Shown here piece by piece: positions 1-9,097 of a stretch of 64,000 nt of DNA. Positions within the stretch are counted from its first letter, which is position 1; every line of letters begins with the position of its first letter. Under the pieces are notes generated by a model. The model had not been told where the DNA came from and did no database searches. It saw only the letters and a program-made list of their open reading frames with translations. Source of the DNA: Pinirhizobacter soli (lineage in GTDB: Bacteria; Pseudomonadota; Gammaproteobacteria; Xanthomonadales; Rhodanobacteraceae); NCBI RefSeq assembly GCF_015905305.1, contig NZ_JADZLQ010000001.1, forward strand, positions 1,636,599 to 1,700,598. Direction: 5' to 3'. The position numbers and the translations under genes were made by a program.

Positions 1-1110
1 CTCACCCGCCTGCAGGTGCAGCGCGCCCAGGACCAGGGCATCAAGGTGGCCGACAGCGACATCGACCAGGCCATCAACAACGTGGCCCAGCAGAACAAGA
101 TGACCGTCGACCAGCTGCGCGCCGCCGTGGCCCAGGACGGCTTCAGCTACGCCGGCTTCCGCCAGCAGATTTCCGAGCAGATCACCGCCCAGCGCCTGCA
201 TGAAAGCGTGGTGCGTGATTCGGTGAACGTCACCGATTCGGAAGTGAACAACCTGCTGGCCAGCCCCACCTACAAGGCGGGCGAAGTGCATCTGGCGCAC
301 ATCCAGATCAGCGTGCCCAGTGGCGGCGGCGCCAGCGACATCGCCGCGGCCCAGACCAAGGCCGAAGCCGCCGAGGCGGCCATCAAGGGCGGCATGGACT
401 TCAACGCAGCGGCCATCCGTTATTCCGATGCGCAGGACGCCCTTGAAGGCGGCGACCTGGGCTTCCGCCGCATGGACGAAGTGCCGCCGGCGTTTGCCGA
501 TGCCATCGCCAACATGAAGCCGGGCGACGTGTCGCCGGCGCTGCGCGGTCCCACCGGCTTCCACATCCTGAAGCTGGTGGAACAGCGCGCCCCGCAGAAG
601 CAGATGGTCACCGAGTACCACGCGCGACAGATCCTGATCAAACCGTCCGAGATCGTCACCATGGCCCAGGCCGAAGCCAAGGCCGATGCGATCTACCAGC
701 GCCTGACGGCCAAGAAGGAAGATTTCGCAGCCGTTGCCAAGACGGACTCGAAGGACGAGACCACCGCCAACAATGGCGGCGACATGGGCTGGTTCGCGCA
801 GCAGGCCTGGGGCCAGGCCATCGCCACCCAGATCACCACGTTGAAGGACAACGAGATATCCAAGCCGTTCCAGACCGATGCCGGCTGGATCGTCTTGCAG
901 CGCATGGGTTCGCGTGACGCCGACCGCACCGACCAGATGGCCCGTGACCAGGCCCGCCAGGCCATCGGCAACCGCAAGGCCGACCAGGCTTACGACGACT
1001 ACCTGCGCGAACTGCGTTCCACCTCGTACGTGGAAATCATCGACCCGGCGCTGAAGGACATCGACGCCAACGGCAACGCCGTCGTCGCGCCGCCGAAGAC
1101 CAACTCGTAA
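1..1110 (+). CDS. surA: Periplasmic chaperone/peptidyl-prolyl isomerase SurA (5' end missing)
   Basis: SurA escorts unfolded outer-membrane proteins through the periplasm to the BAM complex. The frame is open from base 1, so the start codon, signal peptide and part of the N-terminal helical domain lie outside the window. About 369 codons are present against a usual 430-450. Two parvulin-type rotamase domains are visible: the first begins near base 286 (VHLAHIQISVPSGG), the second near base 616 (YHARQILIKPS) and contains the typical GGDMGWF turn. The C-terminal helix that packs back on the N-domain follows. The stop lies 6 bases before pdxA, so this is the usual surA-pdxA-ksgA-apaGH operon. 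An lptD gene would be expected just upstream, but it cannot be seen. Confidence 0.95.
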   Translation, partial: LTRLQVQRAQDQGIKVADSDIDQAINNVAQQNKMTVDQLRAAVAQDGFSYAGFRQQISEQITAQRLHESVVRDSVNVTDSEVNNLLASPTYKAGEVHLAHIQISVPSGGGASDIAAAQTKAEAAEAAIKGGMDFNAAAIRYSDAQDALEGGDLGFRRMDEVPPAFADAIANMKPGDVSPALRGPTGFHILKLVEQRAPQKQMVTEYHARQILIKPSEIVTMAQAEAKADAIYQRLTAKKEDFAAVAKTDSKDETTANNGGDMGWFAQQAWGQAIATQITTLKDNEISKPFQTDAGWIVLQRMGSRDADRTDQMARDQARQAIGNRKADQAYDDYLRELRSTSYVEIIDPALKDIDANGNAVVAPPKTNS

Positions 1111-1116
1111 CGCACC

Positions 1117-2112
1117 ATGCCTAGCGCGCTGCCCCGGCTCGCCGTCACACCCGGCGAACCGGCCGGGGTCGGCCCTGAATTGATCGCCCACCTGGCCGCG
1201 AGCCCGCTCGCGGCCGATTTCGTCGTGATCGCAGACCGCGAACTCCTGCTCGACGCCGCCGGGGCCACCGGCTTGCTGCTGGCGCTCGAGGACGACGATG
1301 GCAAACCGCGCCGACATCGCGCGCCGGGCTCGATGAGGATCCGCCATGTTCCCCTGGCCAGCGCCGCGCGGCCGGGCCACCCGGATCCGGCCAATGCCGG
1401 CTACGTGCTCAGCACCCTCAGGCAAGCCGCGGACGGCTGCATGGATGGCAGCTTCGCCGGGGTGGTCACCGGCCCCGTGCAGAAGGCCACCATCAACGAT
1501 GCCGGTATTGCCTTCAGCGGCCACACCGAGTTCTTCGCCGAACGCGCCGCCTGCGAGGTAGTGATGATGCTGGCAAGCCCGGAACTTAAGGTAACGCTGG
1601 CCACCACCCATCTGCCGCTCTCGGCAGTGCCCGCCGCGATCACCGAAACCTTGCTCGAGCGCGTATTGCGTATCGTCGACCGCGCCTTGCGCGAGCGCTT
1701 CGGCCTGGACCACCCGCGCATTGCGGTGCTGGGCCTGAACCCCCACGCGGGCGAAGCCGGCCACCTGGGCCGCGAGGAAATCGAGCGCATCGAGCCCTTG
1801 CTGGCCCGGCTGCGCGCCGAGGGCATGGCCTTGCTTGGACCGATCCCCGCCGACACGGCTTTCGTGCCCGCGCAACGCGCCAGCTATGACGCGGTGCTGG
1901 CGATGTACCACGACCAGGCGCTGCCCGTGCTCAAGAGCGAAGCCTTCGACCGCACGGTGAACATCACCTTGGGGTTGCCCTTCATCCGCACCTCGGTGGA
2001 CCACGGCACGGCGCTGGACCTGGCCGGCAGCGGCCGCGCCAACCCCGCCAGCCTGATTGCCGCGGCCAGCATGGCGCTGGATCTTGCCCATCGCGGCCGG
2101 GTGCGTGCATGA
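1117..2112 (+). CDS. pdxA: 4-hydroxythreonine-4-phosphate dehydrogenase PdxA
   Basis: PdxA oxidises 4-phosphohydroxy-L-threonine in the DXP-dependent pathway to pyridoxal 5'-phosphate, in the cytoplasm. The 331-residue length matches the family. The N-terminus reads LAVTPGEPAGVGPEL, the family signature. The metal-binding histidines sit in SGHTEFFAE, NPHAGEAG and MYHDQALPVLK. The gene begins 6 bases after surA and its stop overlaps the ksgA start by 4 bases (ATGA), which suggests translational coupling. Nothing is unusual. Confidence 0.96.
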   Translation: MPSALPRLAVTPGEPAGVGPELIAHLAASPLAADFVVIADRELLLDAAGATGLLLALEDDDGKPRRHRAPGSMRIRHVPLASAARPGHPDPANAGYVLSTLRQAADGCMDGSFAGVVTGPVQKATINDAGIAFSGHTEFFAERAACEVVMMLASPELKVTLATTHLPLSAVPAAITETLLERVLRIVDRALRERFGLDHPRIAVLGLNPHAGEAGHLGREEIERIEPLLARLRAEGMALLGPIPADTAFVPAQRASYDAVLAMYHDQALPVLKSEAFDRTVNITLGLPFIRTSVDHGTALDLAGSGRANPASLIAAASMALDLAHRGRVRA

Positions 2113-2903
2113 GCGCCCGACCGAAGAAAAGTTTCGGCCAGCATTTCCTGCACGAGAAGCGTTACATCGATTCCATCGTTTCGGCCATCTCGCCGCGGGA
2201 CGGTGATACCGTGATTGAAATAGGCCCCGGTGAAGGCGCGCTCACGCTGCCGCTGCTTACCGTGGCGCGGAGAATGACCGCGGTGGAGCTCGATACCGAC
2301 CTTATCCCCGCCCTGCAGGCCCGCGCGGACAAGATCGGCGAGCTGCACATCGTCCACCAGGACGTCCTGAAGGTGGATTTCACCCGCATGGCGGCGGAGA
2401 TGGGCGCGCCGCGCCTGCGCATTGCCGGCAACCTGCCCTATTACATTTCCAGCCCCATCCTGTTCCACTGCCTGGATCACTCAGGCGTGATCGAAGACAT
2501 GCACTTCATGTTGCAGAAAGAAGTGGTCGATCGCATGGCGGCCGACCCCGGCAGCAAGGTCTACGGGCGCCTGAGCGTGATGCTGCAGCTCGCCTGCCGG
2601 GTGGAATCGCTGTTCGTGGTGCCGCCGGGCGCCTTCCGGCCGCCGCCGAAAGTGGACTCGGCCGTGGTGCGCCTGGTGCCGCTGCCAGCGGAAAAGCTGC
2701 CCACGGTTGCGCCCCAGGCCATCGATCGCGTCGTGAAGGCCGCCTTCGGCATGCGCCGGAAGACTTTATCGAACACGCTCAAGGGCCTGGTGGGCGAAGC
2801 GGGCATCATCGATTGCGGTATCGATCCGCGCGCGCGTGCCGAAACGCTGTCACCAGCCCAATTCGTCGCCCTGGCGGAAACCTATGCCCGGCAACGGGGC
2901 TGA
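2109..2903 (+). CDS. ksgA: 16S rRNA dimethyladenosine methyltransferase KsgA/RsmA
   Basis: KsgA dimethylates the two adjacent adenosines in the 3'-terminal helix of 16S rRNA and acts as a late small-subunit checkpoint. The sequence shows the start SFGQHFLHEKRYID, the SAM-binding motif EIGPGEGALTLPL and the catalytic NLPY motif in AGNLPYYISSPIL, followed by the C-terminal helical domain. The length of 264 residues is normal. The start overlaps the end of pdxA by 4 bases. apaG follows after a short gap, the conserved proteobacterial order. Confidence 0.96.
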   Translation: MSARPKKSFGQHFLHEKRYIDSIVSAISPRDGDTVIEIGPGEGALTLPLLTVARRMTAVELDTDLIPALQARADKIGELHIVHQDVLKVDFTRMAAEMGAPRLRIAGNLPYYISSPILFHCLDHSGVIEDMHFMLQKEVVDRMAADPGSKVYGRLSVMLQLACRVESLFVVPPGAFRPPPKVDSAVVRLVPLPAEKLPTVAPQAIDRVVKAAFGMRRKTLSNTLKGLVGEAGIIDCGIDPRARAETLSPAQFVALAETYARQRG

Positions 2904-2967
2904 ACGTCGACACGTCCTGCACACCACGGCGCTTGCCGCCATGACGGCCCTCCCGGACAATCGACCC

Positions 2968-3351
2968 ATGAACGAGAAGTCCACCAACGCGATCGACATC
3001 GACGTTACCAGTCGTTTCGATGCCGATCACTCCAAGCCCGCCGATGGGCGCTATGTCTTTGCCTATACGGTCACCCTGCGCAATACGGGCAAGCGTCCCG
3101 CACGGCTGCTTACGCGCCACTGGGTGATCACCGATGCCAACGGCAAGGTGGAGGAAGTCCATGGCGACGGCGTGGTGGGCGAGCAGCCGTGGATGAAGCC
3201 CGGCGAGCGCTACCAGTACACCTCCGGCGCCATCCTGGAAACCGCCGTGGGCACCATGCACGGCAGCTACGAGATGATCACGGACGACGGCATGGAGTTC
3301 GAGGCGACCATCCCGCGATTCGTCCTGTCCATCCCGCGCACGCTGCACTAG
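2968..3351 (+). CDS. apaG: Co2+/Mg2+ efflux-associated protein ApaG
   Basis: ApaG is a small immunoglobulin-like (DUF525) protein usually encoded with ksgA and apaH; its biochemical role is not settled. The open frame extends upstream to 2836, but that would overlap ksgA and add about 44 unrelated residues. I chose the ATG at 2968, which gives 127 residues, the family length, and starts with MNEKSTNAIDIDV. An in-frame ATG at 2941 is the alternative. Typical segments are YVFAYTVTLRNTG, LLTRHWVITDANG and GEQPWMKPGERYQYTSG. The ribosome-binding site is weak, so coupling to ksgA is likely. Confidence 0.9.
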   Translation: MNEKSTNAIDIDVTSRFDADHSKPADGRYVFAYTVTLRNTGKRPARLLTRHWVITDANGKVEEVHGDGVVGEQPWMKPGERYQYTSGAILETAVGTMHGSYEMITDDGMEFEATIPRFVLSIPRTLH

Positions 3352-3361
3352 GCCCGGCGCG

Positions 3362-4213
3362 ATGGCGGTTTATGCGATCGGGGATGTCCAGGGCTGCTAC
3401 CCCGAGCTCCAGCGGATGCTGGAGAAACTCAAATTCGATCCGGCCGCCGACAAGCTCTGGTTCTGTGGCGATCTGGTCAACCGTGGCGGCGAATCGCTGG
3501 CCACCTTGCGGCTCATTCATTCACTGCGCGATTCGTCGATCATCACGCTGGGCAACCACGACCTTAGCCTGCTGGCCATCGGCCAGCGTCGCGACGACGC
3601 CAAAGCCCGGGTGAACCCGGAACTGCGCGAAGTGCTGTTCGCCGAGGATGCCGGCGTGCTGCTGGAGTGGCTACGCACGCAGAAGCTGATGCATCACGAC
3701 GAAAGCCTCGGCTGGACGATGCTTCATGCAGGCATGGCGCCTTCGTGGACGCTACGCCAGGCCCAGCGCGTGGCCATGGACGTCGAGCGCGAACTGGGCA
3801 GTCCGCGCCACGGCCGCCTGCTGCGCAACCTGTTCGGCAACCGCCCGGCAGGTTGGGGCAACCGACTGCAGGGCGTGGACCGCCATCGCGCGGCGATCAA
3901 CACCTTCACCCGCATGCGCTACTGCGATGTCAGCGGCCGCATCGATTTCGAAAGCAAAGGCACGCCCGGCACGCAGAAGCCGGGCATGTATCCCTGGTTC
4001 GAAGTTCCCGGGATGAAGAAGCGCGAGACGCGCATCGTCTGTGGGCACTGGTCGTCGCTGGGTCGCTTCGCAGGCCTGGGCGTGTGGTGCATCGACACCG
4101 GCTGCGTGTGGGGTGGCCAGCTGACCGCGTTGCGGCTGGATACGCCGGAGCCTGAGTACATCACGGTGCAGGCGGAGTCGTTCCGGACCAAGCCGAAGGA
4201 CGGCGGGGACTGA
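3362..4213 (+). CDS. apaH: Symmetrical diadenosine tetraphosphatase ApaH
   Basis: ApaH hydrolyses Ap4A to two ADP and can remove Np4 caps from RNA. The metallophosphoesterase motifs are all present near the N-terminus: YAIGDVQGCY (GDxxG), FCGDLVNRGG (GDxVxRG) and TLGNHD (GNHD). A downstream GHW segment near 4042 supplies another metal ligand. The length of 283 residues is normal. The gene is 10 bases after apaG and is probably the last of the surA operon. A hairpin follows at 4261-4285. Confidence 0.95.
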   Translation: MAVYAIGDVQGCYPELQRMLEKLKFDPAADKLWFCGDLVNRGGESLATLRLIHSLRDSSIITLGNHDLSLLAIGQRRDDAKARVNPELREVLFAEDAGVLLEWLRTQKLMHHDESLGWTMLHAGMAPSWTLRQAQRVAMDVERELGSPRHGRLLRNLFGNRPAGWGNRLQGVDRHRAAINTFTRMRYCDVSGRIDFESKGTPGTQKPGMYPWFEVPGMKKRETRIVCGHWSSLGRFAGLGVWCIDTGCVWGGQLTALRLDTPEPEYITVQAESFRTKPKDGGD

Positions 4214-4260
4214 ACGCGCGGTTGGTGCAGCCCTGCGCGCCGAACTTGTGACCCATTCTT

Positions 4261-4285
4261 GCTAGCGGCTGATCATGCCGCTGGC
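4261..4285. repeat. Inverted repeat downstream of apaH
   Basis: Two 9-base arms (GCTAGCGGC and GCCGCTGGC, one mismatch) surround a 7-base centre TGATCAT. There is no T-run, so it is not a classical terminator. It lies between the apaH stop and the ATG at 4330. It could end the apaH transcript, or be a protein-binding site for the next gene. Confidence 0.4.
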
Positions 4286-4329
4286 TACCGTTGCGTTCTT
4301 TGCATCATGACGCAAGGAGCGGCCTGACA

Positions 4330-5166
4330 ATGCCAGCAACGGGTGCAGCATCCCCTTCATTCAACATCCCTTCGATTGGACAGATATTCCACGCCATCCC
4401 CAAAGCCCTGGTCGGGTTTCTCGCGGCTTTCGGCGGCGTTTCCAATGCCTGTGACGCTTCAGCCCGCCCGCCAGGGCAGCAGCATGGCGGAGGGCTGCAA
4501 ACCGAGGCTCACGCGCGCTGGCAGAACGAATGGTCGTCGGGGATGCAAGCCTGCCTGAGTGAGCCATGGGTCCCCCAGTTCGGTCCTGACCGAAGCATTG
4601 TCGAATGCGCGCTGCGGGGAATATCCCGCTGGCAGCAGATCAGCGCGGATACCGACGACGCCAAGGTGGTATCCCGGAGCATGGCCCGGTACCGGCCTTC
4701 CCCGGCGGCTTCAACCTTGCCCGAGCCCATGCGCCACAGGATCCGGCAGATCACGGTCAAGGCAAACCAGATCATGCGCACAACAGACGCCTATGCCCGA
4801 ACGATGGAGCAGACTGAATCTCTCCTGTGGTTTTATTCATCGGCATCCAGGCAGGACCTGGCCGACCCAGGCCAGCGTTATACGGCAACTCGCCTGATCG
4901 AACTGCTGGATGACGCCCTGGGGTTGGAGTCGTTCATGGAAGAAGCCTGTCTCCTGAGCTACCGCTTGCATGGACTGGCAACGAGCGCAGGGGAGCAGAT
5001 TTATCGGCTCCAACCTGAGCTGATGCGTACGCAGGAGGATCGCGCGGCGTTTGCAAGGAGGGTGAACAAGGATTTCGTGGCTGCGGATGCGAGCATGAAT
5101 AATCACCAGGCTCACACCCTGCTGCGGCTGCTGGCCACGCACATCAACGAGAAGAATTCCTCCTGA
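4330..5166 (+). CDS. Unrecognised protein, 278 residues
   Basis: I do not recognise this family. The open frame extends to 4291, but the ATG at 4330 has a good ribosome-binding site (AAGGAG, about nine bases upstream) and is preferred. The N-terminus is rich in Ser, Pro and Ala, followed by a hydrophobic stretch (about residues 20-37, HAIPKALVGFLAAFGG) that could be one membrane helix. The rest looks helical and charged, with two Cys in the first half (CDAS, ACLSEPW) and a Cys in EEACLLSYR. No catalytic motif is visible. GC is visibly lower than in the flanking apaH and secA genes, and more A/T-ending codons are used, which suggests later acquisition. It stands alone between a hairpin and a bidirectional terminator. 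A secreted effector or a small membrane-associated protein are only possibilities. Confidence 0.7.
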   Translation: MPATGAASPSFNIPSIGQIFHAIPKALVGFLAAFGGVSNACDASARPPGQQHGGGLQTEAHARWQNEWSSGMQACLSEPWVPQFGPDRSIVECALRGISRWQQISADTDDAKVVSRSMARYRPSPAASTLPEPMRHRIRQITVKANQIMRTTDAYARTMEQTESLLWFYSSASRQDLADPGQRYTATRLIELLDDALGLESFMEEACLLSYRLHGLATSAGEQIYRLQPELMRTQEDRAAFARRVNKDFVAADASMNNHQAHTLLRLLATHINEKNSS

Positions 5167-5225
5167 CCGGTGGCATGATGCGCCCAAGGCTGATCGCCGC
5201 TACCGACCACGTAAAGCCGAGGTAC

Positions 5226-5253
5226 AAAAAAGCCGGGAAATTCCCGGCTTTTT
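5226..5253. terminator. Bidirectional rho-independent terminator
   Basis: A run of A, a perfect stem (AAGCCGGGAA/TTCCCGGCTT) and a run of T lie between the convergent ends of the 4330 gene and secA. The symmetry allows it to work in both directions. Confidence 0.9.
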
Positions 5254-5272
5254 CGCAACCATTACCAGGCAA

Positions 5273-8002
5273 TCAACTCAACTGCCCGTGGCAATGCTTG
5301 TACTTCTTCCCCGATCCACAGGGGCAAGCATCATTGCGACCGATCTTCGGACCGGCGTCGGCTGGCACCAGCGACGAAGCCATCGGCGGCAGTGCGGCGA
5401 CGCCTTCCGGTTCCTGCTGGCCCATCGCGCCGGCATCGGCATGCTGGAACTGCATCTGCTTGGCCTGGGCGATGCGCAGCTGCTCCGCTTCCATGGCAGC
5501 GACTTCTTCTTCGCTGCGCACGCGTACGCGGGCAAGCATCTGGATCACTTCGAGCTTGATGCGGTCGAGCATGGTGGAGAACAGCTCGAACGACTCGCGC
5601 TTGAATTCCTGCTTGGGCTGCTTCTGCGCATAGCCGCGCAGGTAGATGCCCTGGCGCAGGTAATCCATGCTTGCCAGGTGTTCCTTCCAGGCGTTGTCCA
5701 CCACCGAGAGCATGATGTGCTTCTCGAGCTGGCGCATCACGTCGGCACCTACATCAGCTTCCTTGGTGGTGAAGTAGTTGGCGGTTTCGTCGCGTACGTA
5801 GGCCACGATGGCGTGGTCGTCCACGTCGGACGTCTGGCGTTCGACCCAGCCCTTGACGTCGAACTTCAGGCTGAATTCGTTATCCAGCTCGCGGTCGAGG
5901 CCGGCCAGGTCCCACTGCTCATCGATGCTCTCGGCGGGCACGAAACGGCGCGCAACGGCCACGACGACATCGTCGCGGATGTCCTTGATGGTGTCCGACA
6001 CGTCGGTGGACTCCATCAGTTCATCACGCTGGGCGTAGATCACCTTGCGCTGGTCGTTGGCGACGTCGTCGAACTCCAGGAGGTTCTTGCGGATGTCGAA
6101 GTTGTGCTGCTCGACCTTGCGCTGCACCTTCTCGATCTGCCGCGAGATCATGCGGTCTTCCAGCGGCTGGTCGTCGGTCATGCCGAACATGCGCATCCAG
6201 CGCTCGATGCGTTCGCCACCGAAGATGCGCATCAGGTTGTCGTGCAGCGACAGGTAGAAGCGCGAGGAACCCGGATCGCCCTGGCGGCCGGAACGGCCAC
6301 GCAGCTGGTTGTCGATGCGGCGCGACTCATGGCGCTCGGTGCCCACGATGTGCAGGCCGCCGGCCTCGATCACCGCGTTGTGGCGCTTCTGCCATTCATC
6401 GCGCACCTTGGCCTTCTGCTCATCGGTGGCGTCGTCGCCCAGCGTCGCGAAATCGGCCTCGAGGCTGCCGCCCAGCACGATGTCGGTGCCGCGGCCGGCC
6501 ATATTGGTGGCGATGGTGACCGAGCCCGGCGCGCCAGCCTGGGCCACGATGTGCGCCTCGCGTTCGTGCTGCTTGGCGTTGAGCACTTCGTGGCGCACGC
6601 CTTCCTTCTTCAGGAGCCCGGAGACAAGCTCCGAGACATCGATGGAAGCGGTACCCACCAGCACCGGCTGGCCGCGCTCGTGGCAATCCTTGATGTCCTG
6701 CACCACGGCCTTGAACTTCGACTCCGCGCCCAGGAACACCAGGTCGGCGTTGTCCTTGCGGATCATCGGCTTGTGGGTGGGGATCACCACCACTTCCAGG
6801 CCGTAGACCGACTGGAACTCATACGCCTCGGTATCGGCGGTGCCCGTCATGCCGGCGAGCTTGGTGTACATGCGGAAGAGGTTCTGGAAGGTGATCGTGG
6901 CGAGCGTCTGGTTCTCGCGCTGGATCGGCACGCCTTCCTTCGCTTCCACCGCCTGGTGCAGGCCATCGGACCAGCGGCGGCCGGCCAGCGTACGGCCAGT
7001 GAATTCATCCACGATGATCACTTCGCCGTCGCGCACGATGTAATCGACATCGCGCTGGTACAGCGCGTTGGCGCGCAGCGCGGCGTTCAAGTGATGCACC
7101 ACCGCCAGGTTCTTCGAATCGTACAGGCCGGTATCTGCGTCGATGACGCCCGCTTCCTGCAGCAGCTGCTCGGCGTGCTCCATGCCCTCTTCGGACATGT
7201 GCACCTGCTTCTGCTTTTCGTCGACGAAGTAGTCGCCCGTGGTGTCTTCCTTCTCCTGCCGGTTCATCCGCGGCACGATGCGGTTGACCGCGATGTACAG
7301 CTGCGGGGAGTCTTCGGCGGGGCCGGAGATGATCAGCGGGGTGCGGGCCTCGTCGATCAGGATGGAATCGACTTCGTCGACGATGGCGTAGTTCAGCCCG
7401 CGCTGGAAGCGCTGCTCGCGGCTGAGCGCCATGTTGTCGCGAAGGTAGTCGAAACCGAATTCGTTGTTGGTACCGTACGTGATGTCCGCGTTGTAGGCCG
7501 CGGCCTTATCGCCGTGGTCCATGCCCGGATACACCACGCCGACGCTGAGACCAAGGAAGCCGTAGAGCTTGCCCATCTGGGCCGAGTCACGGCGGGCCAG
7601 GTAGTCGTTGACGGTAACGACATGGACGCCCTTGCCTTCCAGCGCGTTGAGGTACACCGGTAAGGTACCCACCAGGGTCTTACCCTCGCCGGTACGCATC
7701 TCGGCGATGCGGCCGCCATGGAGCACCATGCCGCCGATCAGCTGCACGTCGTAGTGGCGCATGCCCAGGGTGCGCTTGGCGCCCTCCCGGACCACGGCGA
7801 AGGCTTCGGGCAGGATCTTGTCCAGCGTCTCACCAGCCGCCAGACGCTCCTTGAACTGGGGTGTCTTGGCTTGCAGCTGGGCGTCGGAAAGCTTCTCGTA
7901 CTCCGCCTCCAGGGCGTTGATACGATTTACGGTCTTGGACAGCTGGCGCAGGACGCGCTCGTTACGGCTGCCGAAAATGCTCGTCAGGGCGCGATTGAAC
8001 AT
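5273..8002 (-). CDS. secA: Preprotein translocase ATPase SecA
   Basis: SecA is the ATP-driven motor that pushes preproteins through SecYEG. The 909 residues match the family. Visible parts are the Walker A region MRTGEGKTL, the DEAD-like box [14 protein letters not shown], helicase motifs including [10 protein letters not shown] and [11 protein letters not shown], and a C-terminal zinc finger [13 protein letters not shown] (CxCx8CH), which binds SecB and phospholipid. The linker before the zinc finger is proline/alanine rich, as usual. The ATG at 8002 has a weak ribosome-binding site. The gene lies downstream of the M23 peptidase on the same strand and is separated by 113 bases that hold a hairpin and a -10-like element. 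Confidence 0.97.
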   Translation of the reverse strand: MFNRALTSIFGSRNERVLRQLSKTVNRINALEAEYEKLSDAQLQAKTPQFKERLAAGETLDKILPEAFAVVREGAKRTLGMRHYDVQLIGGMVLHGGRIAEMRTGEGKTLVGTLPVYLNALEGKGVHVVTVNDYLARRDSAQMGKLYGFLGLSVGVVYPGMDHGDKAAAYNADITYGTNNEFGFDYLRDNMALSREQRFQRGLNYAIVDEVDSILIDEARTPLIISGPAEDSPQLYIAVNRIVPRMNRQEKEDTTGDYFVDEKQKQVHMSEEGMEHAEQLLQEAGVIDADTGLYDSKNLAVVHHLNAALRANALYQRDVDYIVRDGEVIIVDEFTGRTLAGRRWSDGLHQAVEAKEGVPIQRENQTLATITFQNLFRMYTKLAGMTGTADTEAYEFQSVYGLEVVVIPTHKPMIRKDNADLVFLGAESKFKAVVQDIKDCHERGQPVLVGTASIDVSELVSGLLKKEGVRHEVLNAKQHEREAHIVAQAGAPGSVTIATNMAGRGTDIVLGGSLEADFATLGDDATDEQKAKVRDEWQKRHNAVIEAGGLHIVGTERHESRRIDNQLRGRSGRQGDPGSSRFYLSLHDNLMRIFGGERIERWMRMFGMTDDQPLEDRMISRQIEKVQRKVEQHNFDIRKNLLEFDDVANDQRKVIYAQRDELMESTDVSDTIKDIRDDVVVAVARRFVPAESIDEQWDLAGLDRELDNEFSLKFDVKGWVERQTSDVDDHAIVAYVRDETANYFTTKEADVGADVMRQLEKHIMLSVVDNAWKEHLASMDYLRQGIYLRGYAQKQPKQEFKRESFELFSTMLDRIKLEVIQMLARVRVRSEEEVAAMEAEQLRIAQAKQMQFQHADAGAMGQQEPEGVAALPPMASSLVPADAGPKIGRNDACPCGSGKKYKHCHGQLS

Positions 8003-8023
8003 CGATCATCCGGATCAGGAGAC

Positions 8024-8053
8024 AAAAGTCCCCGGGCGCCAATGGGCCCGGAG
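8024..8053 (-). terminator. Hairpin with short U-run in the secA leader
   Basis: On the minus strand a GC-rich stem (CTCCGGGC with GCCCGGGG, one G-U pair) is followed by four T. It lies after the M23 peptidase gene and 20 bases before the secA start. It may be a weak terminator or attenuator between the two genes. A TATCAT element at 8066-8071 (minus) could be the -10 of a separate secA promoter; no good -35 is seen. Confidence 0.35.
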
Positions 8054-8115
8054 TCAAAGGGGACGATGATACTACGCCCCGACCCCAACCCGGGTGGCGG
8101 CGCGGAGCCGCGCTT

Positions 8116-9066
8116 TCAAGTACCGGTCGTGGCGCCGCGGACGGATTTGACGTAGGCGAGCGGATTGACCACGCGTCCGTTCAGCCAGACCTCGAAATGC
8201 ACGTGAGAGCCGGTGGAACGGCCCGTGGAGCCGGCGCGGGAGATGGTCTCGCCCACGCGTACATGCTGGCCGGCGTGGACCAGGATGGCGCTGTTGTGGG
8301 CGTAGCGGGTCATGTAGCCGTTGCCGTGGTCGATCTCGACCACGTCGCCATAACCGCTGCGGACGCCGGCGAAGGTGACCATGCCCTCGGCCACGGCATG
8401 GACGCTGGTGCCCAGGGGAGCGGCGATGTCCAGGCCCGTATGGCGCGCGGCGTGGCCGCTGAAGGGATCGGGGCGGCCACCGAAATACGAGGAAATGTAG
8501 CCATCGACCGGCATGCCGGTGGGTTTCAGGCTGGAGTCGATGTTGCGATCGAGCAGGAGGCGCTCAAGCGCCTGCAGCTGCGACTGCTGGCTGTCGAAGG
8601 TGGCCGAGAGCTGGCTGATGCTGGCATCGAGCGTGGCCGGCAGGTTGTAGGCGCTGTCGGCGCTGCTCACTTCCGGGCCGCCCATGGGTGGTGCTTCGTC
8701 GAAGTTGAATTCACCATCGCCAAGCTTGCCCACTTCCGTCAGGCGCTCACCGAGGGCGTTGATGCGGGTGGATTGGGCCTGCAGCTGGCCGAGCTTCACG
8801 GCGAGGGCATCCAGATCGCGCTGGGCGTCCTGGCGTACCGTCGCCAGCTGGGCGTTCTGGGCGGCGACCTGCTGATGCAGGGCATCGAGTTCGTTCATGG
8901 CCCGGCGGTGGGGGCTGGCCAGGGCCAGGGCCACACCGGCGCCGATACCGGCGAGTCCCAGTACCACGGCGACGGCAGCCCCGATCGCCTTGCCGCGCAA
9001 GCGCGGGCAGGTGAGGTCCAGCCGGGTGGGAGCCTTGCGGTCCCGTGACACGAGTATGATTTGCAT
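8116..9066 (-). CDS. M23-family (LytM-type) peptidoglycan peptidase with N-terminal membrane anchor
   Basis: A 316-residue envelope protein. Residues about 28-50 form one transmembrane helix, followed by a coiled-coil-like stretch (about 55-100) and a C-terminal M23 domain. The zinc-site pattern is visible: HTGLDIAAPLGTSVHAVAEG supplies the first ligands (H and D), and HVHFEVWLNG supplies the final HxH. Such enzymes cut peptidoglycan cross-links or, when degenerate, activate amidases; here the metal ligands look intact, so an active endopeptidase is likely. The gene sits between dciA (divergent) and secA, as in Pseudomonas. Its start is only 31 bases from the dciA start. Confidence 0.9.
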   Translation of the reverse strand: MQIILVSRDRKAPTRLDLTCPRLRGKAIGAAVAVVLGLAGIGAGVALALASPHRRAMNELDALHQQVAAQNAQLATVRQDAQRDLDALAVKLGQLQAQSTRINALGERLTEVGKLGDGEFNFDEAPPMGGPEVSSADSAYNLPATLDASISQLSATFDSQQSQLQALERLLLDRNIDSSLKPTGMPVDGYISSYFGGRPDPFSGHAARHTGLDIAAPLGTSVHAVAEGMVTFAGVRSGYGDVVEIDHGNGYMTRYAHNSAILVHAGQHVRVGETISRAGSTGRSTGSHVHFEVWLNGRVVNPLAYVKSVRGATTGT

Positions 9067-9097
9067 TGCCTACCGCATATTGGTCAAAAACGGTCCC

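Noticed and set aside
5288-7663. Open frame of 791 codons on the plus strand across secA
   Set aside because: It lies entirely opposite secA and is a GC-bias shadow (His/Val/Ala-rich without family motifs).
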